Positions 57,685-64,000 of a stretch of DNA of 64,000 bases are shown piece after piece. The stretch is from Salticus scenicus (Eukaryota > Arthropoda > Arachnida > Araneae > Salticidae): contig OZ005648.1 in assembly GCA_963930645.1 (NCBI GenBank), positions 193,971,304 through 194,035,303 of the forward strand. The letters run 5' to 3'. Both the position numbers and the translations under genes were made by a program. Under the pieces are notes generated by a model. The model worked only from the letters and a program-made list of their open reading frames with translations. It was not told the origin of the DNA and did no database searches. Numbering within the stretch: the first letter of the stretch is position 1; every line of letters begins with the position of its first letter.

Positions 57685-58800
57685 AGTGAGGTGGTACTTC
57701 AACGTGTCATTGGTAAATGCAATTCCAAAAAGCTATTGGATCCTTAAAAATGCTTAAAAAGTATTTACTTTTTATGTTTTTCAAATTTAATATCCTTTCT
57801 ATTAATATTCTTAAGACTGAGGATAGATTTTTGAGGTAATATAGGAATTAATTATAACACCAGTGAAGATCGTAAAAAATGCCAATAACTAAGTGCGAGA
57901 GTGATCTATAAAATGCTTTTTGAAACAAAAACGGTACATGTAGCGTCTAATTTCATGCAATGAAATTAAAGTGGGATATATACGTTTTATTCTTATAAAC
58001 CCATTTGACATTTATTTCAAAAAATTTAAATTATATGTTTTTTAAACTGATGGTGCTTTAAAGTATCGTTGTTAGATAAAGGGGTAAAGCCAAAATGCTA
58101 AAAAAGTATTTACCTTTTATGTCTTTCAAGTTTAAGATCCTTTATATTAATATCCTTTTAAGACTGATGATAGATTTTTGAGGTATTATAGTAATTAATT
58201 GTAACACACGTGAAGATCGTAAAAAATACGAATAAGTAAACAGCGAGATCGATCTTTAACACCCTTTTTGGGAACAAAGATGTCTACATGTAACGCCTAG
58301 TTCCCTGTAGTGATATAATAGTGGGGTATATAATTATTCTTATAAACACATTTGGCATTTATTTCAAAAAATTTAAATTATATGCTTTTTAAACGGATGG
58401 TACTTTAAAGTATCATTGTTAGATATAACGGGTAAAGCCAAAATGCTTAAAAAGTATTTACCTTTAAGTCTTTCAAGTTTAAGATCCTTTATATTAATAT
58501 CCTTTTAAGACTGATGATAGATTTTTTGAGGTGTTATAGGAATTAATTGTAACACACGTGAAGATCGTAAAAAATACCAATAAGTAAACAGCGAGATCGA
58601 TCTATAAAACCCTTTTTGGGAACTGAGATGTCTACAAGAAGCGTCTAGTTTCATGTAGTGAAATTAAAATGGGGGTATATACGTTCTGTTCTTATAAACA
58701 CATTTGACATTTATTTCAGAAAATGTATATTATATGCTTTTTAAACTAATGGTACTTTAAAGAATCGTTAGTAGATAAAGGGTTTAGCCACTATATTCAG
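57685..58800. repeat. about 347-bp satellite, three units
   Basis: AAAAAGTATTTAC recurs at about 57757, 58103 and 58449. Each unit has the order TTTCAA.TTTAA.ATCCTTT, GACTGA.GATAGATTTTTGAGG, GTGAAGATCGTAAAAAAT, GAGATCGATCTATAA, GTGGGATATATACGTT-like, TGACATTTATTTCAAAAAAT, and ACT.ATGGTACTTTAAAGTAT. The left edge (ATGCATATCACCTTAACATA, GTGAGGTGGTACTTCAACGT) reappears at 63800-63870, so the family continues towards the end of the window. Confidence 0.85.
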
Positions 58801-58889
58801 AATAAATAGTGTATAGAAATGGCTTATGGCTATATAAAGGTGATATTTATTTATTTTTAACAGTATTTTATATTACGAAAACTTTGTAC

Positions 58890-59130
58890 ACTGTAAAAAA
58901 AAAAATTGTAAAATCACGGTATTTGACCGTATAATTTTAGGGGAAATGACCGTTTTGCTACCTAAACTGTCATAATCCGTAAATTAAAGTTTTGGAAGCA
59001 TAATTTAGTAAATAACCGTATAATTTTACGGGAAATGACCGTTTTGCTAGCTAAACGGTCGTAGCCCGTTAATTGATGTTTCAAAAGTATAATTTTTTGA
59101 ATTTTTACGAGAAAAAGCCGTTAATCTACG
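58890..59130. repeat. tandem units led by CACTGTAAAAAAA
   Basis: CACTGTAAAAAAAAAAATTG opens it; AACCGTATAATTTTACGGGA and its neighbour GACCGTATAATTTTAGGGGA are followed by AATGACCGTTTTGCTA in two units about 105 bases apart. A third, weaker one reads TTTTTACGAGAAAAAGCCGT. ACGG/CCGT pairs can fold. A related piece lies at 46900-47010 (TTTTTACGGTCAAGACCGTT). A poly(T) run follows at 59530-59557. Confidence 0.7.
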
Positions 59131-59844
59131 CAAATTGCTTTTATATTTCACCAAACCAATCTCTTATGAGAAAATCTCTTTAAATGCTATCATTTCAGTG
59201 ACATCAAGAGATAATTCCATTTTCTTCCACTTTCAAACTGAAACTATGATTGTTATTTATACTAATTGAATGTGTTTAATTATGCACGCATGACGCATAG
59301 AAACATCCATTGGTTTTAATAAGCTATTGTTTTCCTTATTTAATTCAAAAAATTCCCATCTGACTGAAACTGAGTAATTGATATTGAGGAAATTGATTTT
59401 CTTTGTCTATTAACACGAAAACATTAAAAAAGAAAGCTAAAATGGTTTCTTGATTTCAAGTCAGATTTCTAAAACACAAACTACAACCTAATAATTGTTT
59501 TATCCACTAAACGCATTTTTTTTAAACTTTGTTTTTTTTTTTTTTTTTTTTTTTTTAAGCATACAGCATTCTAATTGCTCTTAACCCTTTAGTTAAGCCT
59601 TAGAAAACGGAAAACTTTAATGTTGTTTCCACAATGCATTTTTTACAATATGCTAAAATAAAGTTTATTTCAATATGAAATTAATATGTAATTAACCATT
59701 TGAAGGTAAGTCTAATGATTATTATGCATGATCTTCACTGTTAAAAAACAAAGCTGTTTTATCGGAATATGACCATCAGATATGTACATTACATCATATA
59801 TAGCAGGTTCTGCTCTCGAAATACTTAAGTCCTTTCTTCATTCA

Positions 59845-60077
59845 ATGGGTTTGGATTTCGGGAATAAGGCTGATTGTCTGTTGAAGGTCCTAGGCCAGAG
59901 GGGAAGTGCCCTCCGTGGAGGTCTTTCTAAAGGTTGTAGCCCATATTTACTCAAGTTTCGAAGAAAACCACGGAAAACTCCGAACGGCTAGGCCGACGAG
60001 CGCGACCTGGGATCGAACCTGGTACATTATGTCTACCAGCTTTGAGCGCAGAACCGCTCGGCCGCTGGTGGGCTCCC
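59845..60077 (-). repeat. tRNA-derived SINE, minus-strand copy
   Basis: Read from 60077 on the minus strand: GGGAGCCCACCAGCGGCCGA, GCGGTT (A box), then CAGGTTCGATCCCAGGTCGC (B box), GTCGGCCTAGCCG, CCGTGGTTTTC, GGGCACTTCCCCTCTGGCCT, and AATCAGCCTTATTCCCGAAA at the end. The A box and the long arm resemble tRNA-Ser/Leu types. It is the same family as 60515-60750, in opposite orientation. A poly(A) run on the plus strand (60094-60125) lies just upstream of its head. Confidence 0.85.
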
Positions 60078-60092
60078 TTCAATGGAATACAG

Positions 60093-60129
<37 letters not shown>

Positions 60130-60514
60130 TCTGCTATTCTAAAAAGTGCAAATACGCCTAACACTTCATAAACACAGTTTGAAATCGGCCATATAATGAA
60201 AACCTGTTTGGATGAATAAGAATTAGGCTCTAGTTATTTCTTCTTTGCACCCACTACTAAAACCATAAAGGTCGAAAACCATGAAAAAAATCGTATTAAT
60301 TGGAGATACAAATTCTCTGTATTTATATAAAAGATTTATTATTATTATTCAAAGTTTATTCTGCGTCTCGGTTAGTTTTCAGAGATCTCACATAGTTTTC
60401 AAAAGTTCCATTTTGTTTTTGAAAAAGGGTGAGAAATTCTCACCCATCATTTACCTCTAATGAGAACCTTGAAATAAGACTATCTCTTTAGTGCTAGTGT
60501 TTACGAATAAAAAA

Positions 60515-60750
60515 GGCCCACCAGCGGTCGAGCGGTACTGCGCTCAAAGCTTGTAGACTTGAGGTGCCGGGCTCGATCACTGGTCGCGTTCGTCGGCCTA
60601 GCCGATCGGAGATTTCCATGGTTTCCTTTGCGAAACTTGTGTAAATACGGGCTAGGACCCCTCAGAAAGATCCCTCGGAGGGCACTCCCCCTCAGGCCTA
60701 GGACCTAGAGCAGCCAATCAGCCTTATTCCCAAATCCAATCCAGCCCGTT
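60515..60750 (+). repeat. tRNA-derived SINE, plus-strand copy
   Basis: Begins GGCCCACCAGCGGTCGAGCG, with GGGCTCGATCACTGGTCGCG as a slightly decayed B box, then GTCGGCCTAGCCGATCGGAG, GGAGGGCACTCCCCCTCAGG and CAGCCTTATTCCCAAATCCA. It matches the copy at 59845-60077 over its whole length. The pair faces each other (head to head with about 440 bases between), so a transcript across both could form a hairpin. Confidence 0.85.
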
Positions 60751-60962
60751 TATAAATAAAAATGATTTCGAAAAATATTTAGATTTTCTTTCACAAAATT
60801 CAGTATCGTAGTCTTTATACGAAAAAAAAAAAAAACTTTTGTTTTTTCAATATGAGAATTGACTGACTTCTTAATTTTGTCAAAAATAGCAAATTTAGAT
60901 TTTAAAATAGTCTTAAAATAAAATAATTTTTATGAATAGTTCAAACGTTAACAATTTAATCA

Positions 60963-61592
60963 CTGTAAAAAAATTCTGTAAAAATAAAGCACTTTTTTTT
61001 AACATAAATACAGCATAGGTTGCTGTAAATTTGCATAGCTAGTTCTGTAAAAATAATTGAAGATTTGTTACTTCACATTGTGGTGTAAATTGGTTTATAA
61101 AAATTCCCAGAAGTCTTCTGGTGCGTATGACAAGATTTATCAACTAGTCAGTTCTGATGCTGACTTTATCTGTTTTTGCAAAGAAAAGTCTATGCGATCC
61201 CAACAGCGCGGTTCCCAAAGCGCTGGCCTCTGACACAGGTGATTGTGAGTTCTATTCCCGGGCTACCCAAGACGGTTTGCTTCGCATGGAAATTAGTAAA
61301 TTAGCGTTTGCGTGTAAAAAAATAAATAAGTTTTTCAGTGTTGCGGATTTCTCCCAGCACGCATGTGTAATAATTGCAAGAAACTTTTTTAAAGCATTCG
61401 AGAAACTCAAACTTTAACTTTTAATTTTACGGTCAATGCTACTTTTTTTGCAGGTTGGATGTATGTTTCATCACAACGTAAAATTACTGACGATACATCA
61501 TTCATCGTCTAAATGTATTTTTACGGGCTTTGACTGGAATCCCTGCTGCCGGGCTTTGCCCGTAATTTTATTGCAGCATTTTTTACAGTGTA
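60963..61592. mobile_element. inverted-repeat element with CACTGTAAAAAA ends
   Basis: The left end reads CACTGTAAAAAAATTCTGTA; the right end reverse-complemented reads ACACTGTAAAAAATGCTGCA followed by ATAAAATTACGGG. The interior contains several TTTTACGG/CCGTAA motifs (61428, 61520, 61560) and a SINE-like head at 61190. No frame is recognisable. The end motif is shared with 58890. No target duplication could be fixed. Confidence 0.5.
61188..61400 (+). repeat. SINE-like tRNA-derived copy
   Basis: CAGCGCGGTTCCCAAAGCGC followed by TGGCC has an A-box-like layout; 40 bases on, GTGAGTTCTATTCCCGGGCT is a decayed B box. The GC-rich head stands out from its surroundings. The 3' limit is a guess. It belongs to a different family from the two copies at 59845 and 60515. 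Confidence 0.5.
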
Positions 61593-61621
61593 TCGAAGGT
61601 TTATTTCATAAGAAAATGTGA

Positions 61622-62804
61622 GAATCCTGTATCCATTCGAGCCTATCGTTTAAAAATTTGGACTTTGGGATTTTTACAGATTAAATAAGAAATATTATTT
61701 CAAAAACTTTTTTTTTCTACTTTTCACACTCATTGTACATTACTTATACGTAATATTCAAGAGAACGTAATATTCAAGTTAAAAGTAATATTCAAGAGAA
61801 AAAAAATCAGGCACAAATATGTAATAATTAGAATCTATATTATATCATATCACAATTTATCTCCATAAATTGTTGAAAAAAATTACCTACAACTGATTTT
61901 AGAAAATTAAAAAAAAAAAGAAAAAAATCTTAAAAACTGCAAAATAAAAATTGCAAAAGCTAATTATTCTCAGTCCGATGTTTCTGAGAATAAGATTGGA
62001 TTCTTAGGATTTATAAGCAATTATATAATTTAGCGCTGCATATTTGTTATGAATAATATAAAATAAATTTTTATTTTATAATTGTGATATATGATAATTT
62101 TGTAACATACTACAATTTAACAATAATAATAGTAAAGATATTGAGATATACGACATTTGAAATACACCAGATCTTAAAACGCAGACATTTAAAAATGGAG
62201 AATTAAAACATAAAAATGAATAAGAAATGAAAATATATGTTATATTTATAAACTAAGTATAAATTGGATAGCTTATTTAGATCATCACAATAATATATTC
62301 CATCATTTTTATATCAAAGCTATGTTATAAAAGTAAATCATTTTATCTCAAAGATACATAGACCAATCGATGTCGTGATTATAGGCACTCAGAGAATATC
62401 TTTGTCGTTTAAAATGCATTAAATAAAGCATTGGTTCCGATATTATTCGAAAACTCTCTAACCCGTAGAAAATTGCTTCTTTTATCGCTTGTAAGCCATC
62501 GATGAACCGCTATGTTTGACGTTATAAACATCATTACGTGACGCTATAATATCTTTCACACGATGCGTTCCCCATATTACTGCTATTAATGTTATTGTTC
62601 TTTCAAGCATCTAGGATTATATGTTTTTCTTTCTTCTGTTATTTTAAATCTAATACTCCAGACATTTTAATTTATATATATATATATATATAAAGGATTG
62701 ATGTGTATTAACTATAATTTTTTTCTTAGGGCTATTAGTAATAGTGTGTCGTGTTAATATGTATATTTTGTATGTAATTTGTTTCACTCCTTGTGAAAAA
62801 AAAA

Positions 62805-62837
<33 letters not shown>

Positions 62838-63422
62838 TATATAGTTTTATGTTCACTTATGTCCAAATTTATTTTTACCTAAATTCGCAAGGCTTCAATT
62901 TTCTGAGTTATCCTTTTTCTTTCTTTCTTTCTTTTCTCTTTTTTTTTTTTTTTAACTCTCTTTCTCACATTTTATTGCCATTTTTGTTGTTTCATGCTAC
63001 AATTATTTATCATAAGCAATGCTCTTAAAATTTTCCGGTTGTATTTATGTGTCATAATGTTATGTACTATTCCTGAAAAAATCAGAAAAATATGGTCCAC
63101 ATTTACTGAGAAATCTGTGAATTTATGCCATTGAAGGGTTAGGTTGAGTTTGAAAAAAAAAAAAAAAATGAAATCGATGCCCTGGATATTTCCGATGAAA
63201 CAGGTTCTTTGCTTTAAGGTGCATGAATCGACGATTCTATGTAAGTTGGAAAAAAAGAAAAGAAATAAGCTGTGTGTTATTTCAGTTTAAAACTTCAATC
63301 GCGTTATTCTCGAAACTATATATTTGAAGTCGGTTGTCATTATTTCTCAAAAAGTTATGAACCAATCTTGTTCAAATATTGCACACATATTCAAGATAAC
63401 ATTATTTAGTGCTTCAACGAAG

Positions 63423-63460
<38 letters not shown>

Positions 63461-63563
63461 CGCTTTTAAAAAATAATAATAATTGTTAACAAAATACACA
63501 TTTTCTTTTTACGGACCATAAAGAGTAAAGAACGTATTTGCTTTATAAGAATTTTATTTCGTC

Positions 63564-63627
<64 letters not shown>

Positions 63628-63790
63628 GTATTTAAAATGCATATAAATATCTATAATTGATATACGCATATTGTTGAAGATTTAACCCTTTAACTATCGC
63701 ATTATGAAACACACAAAAAAAAAGTATTTGAAACATAGTTTTTTTTTTTTTTTTTTTTTTTTTTTAGTTATAGTAATTTTCAAAGAAATA
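61622..63790. other. AT-rich intergenic DNA with dense simple repeats
   Basis: (TA)n at 62672-62692, 62805-62841 and 63597-63622, a T/C-rich tract at 62908-62953, poly(T) at 63427-63458 and 63741-63765, poly(A) at 63565-63593. No gene is supported. Confidence 0.65.
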
Positions 63791-63794
63791 AGCA

Positions 63795-63880
63795 ATAAAA
63801 TTTATGTATATCACCTTGTTTTAATAATTAATTAGGTTTTTGTGAGATGATACTTCATCGTACATAGTGTTCGAAAAACG
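63795..63880 (+). repeat. partial unit of the 57685-58800 satellite
   Basis: TTATGTATATCACCTTG, TAATTAATTA and GTGAGATGATACTTCATCGT correspond in order to 57645-57705. The match runs into a poly(A) tract at 63903-63925, after which the window ends. Confidence 0.6.
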
Positions 63881-64000
63881 TTTTTGAACTCTAAAGAAGT
63901 GTAAAAAAAAAAAAAAAAAAAAAAATAACTTTTAAGTTCCTTATATTTTTTTCTGAGATTCGTTAGAGATTCTTCAAATAATACAAGAATTATTTACAGC

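Overview
This is an AT-rich, gene-poor stretch of eukaryotic nuclear DNA made almost entirely of decayed transposable elements, satellites and simple repeats. I found no intact protein-coding gene. Tc1, pogo/Tigger, piggyBac-type and Helitron-type relics, several tRNA-derived SINE-like copies, long (TA)n, (CA)n and poly(A)/poly(T) tracts, and single-exon-sized open frames suggest an arthropod. A chelicerate such as a spider is my weak guess, from the general style of the Tc1 and SINE relics. Nothing here looks bacterial, and there is no operon, CRISPR array or prophage.

Layout. Bases 1-3796 are AT-rich with no gene I can support. 3797-5105 holds two Tc1-type transposase relics, back to back. 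5194-6563 is a pogo-like element with inverted ends. 7560-13110 is a higher-order satellite whose 2253-bp block is duplicated in tandem. 14214-16204 contains two small inverted-repeat elements. 22673-26669 looks like an old Tc1-type element split by later insertions, followed directly by an unassigned inverted-repeat element at 26674-28442. 29093-29890 is a 286-bp tandem array whose unit contains a tRNA-Thr-like promoter. 33093-33315 is a piggyBac-type MITE. 34990-35240 is a SINE, next to two exon-like segments (35426-35622 minus and 35819-35908 plus) that are the only host-gene candidates.

The second half: 36410-37254 is a fresh tandem duplication. 39739-42193 is a Helitron-like element, flanked at a distance by a pair of paralogous segments. 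45470-45772 is another TTAA-flanked MITE, and 46450-46640 a non-LTR reverse transcriptase relic. 48490-49320 is a tandem array. 49503-51062 is a pogo/Tigger element carrying a nested TTAA-type MITE. It abuts a 3.2-kb unit (51072-54240) that has about 175-bp inverted termini around a reverse transcriptase open frame. That unit in turn abuts a second Helitron-like element (54248-56065). 57690-58800 is a roughly 347-bp satellite, and 59845-61590 holds two opposed copies of one SINE and a third SINE-like copy inside an inverted-repeat element.

The most interesting signals are the reverse transcriptase framed by inverted termini, the back-to-back elements at 49503-56065, the recent 2253-bp block duplication, the tRNA-Thr-like tandem array, and the spread of CTCF-like core motifs inside repeats. 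Identities and boundaries were judged by eye; no database search was run.
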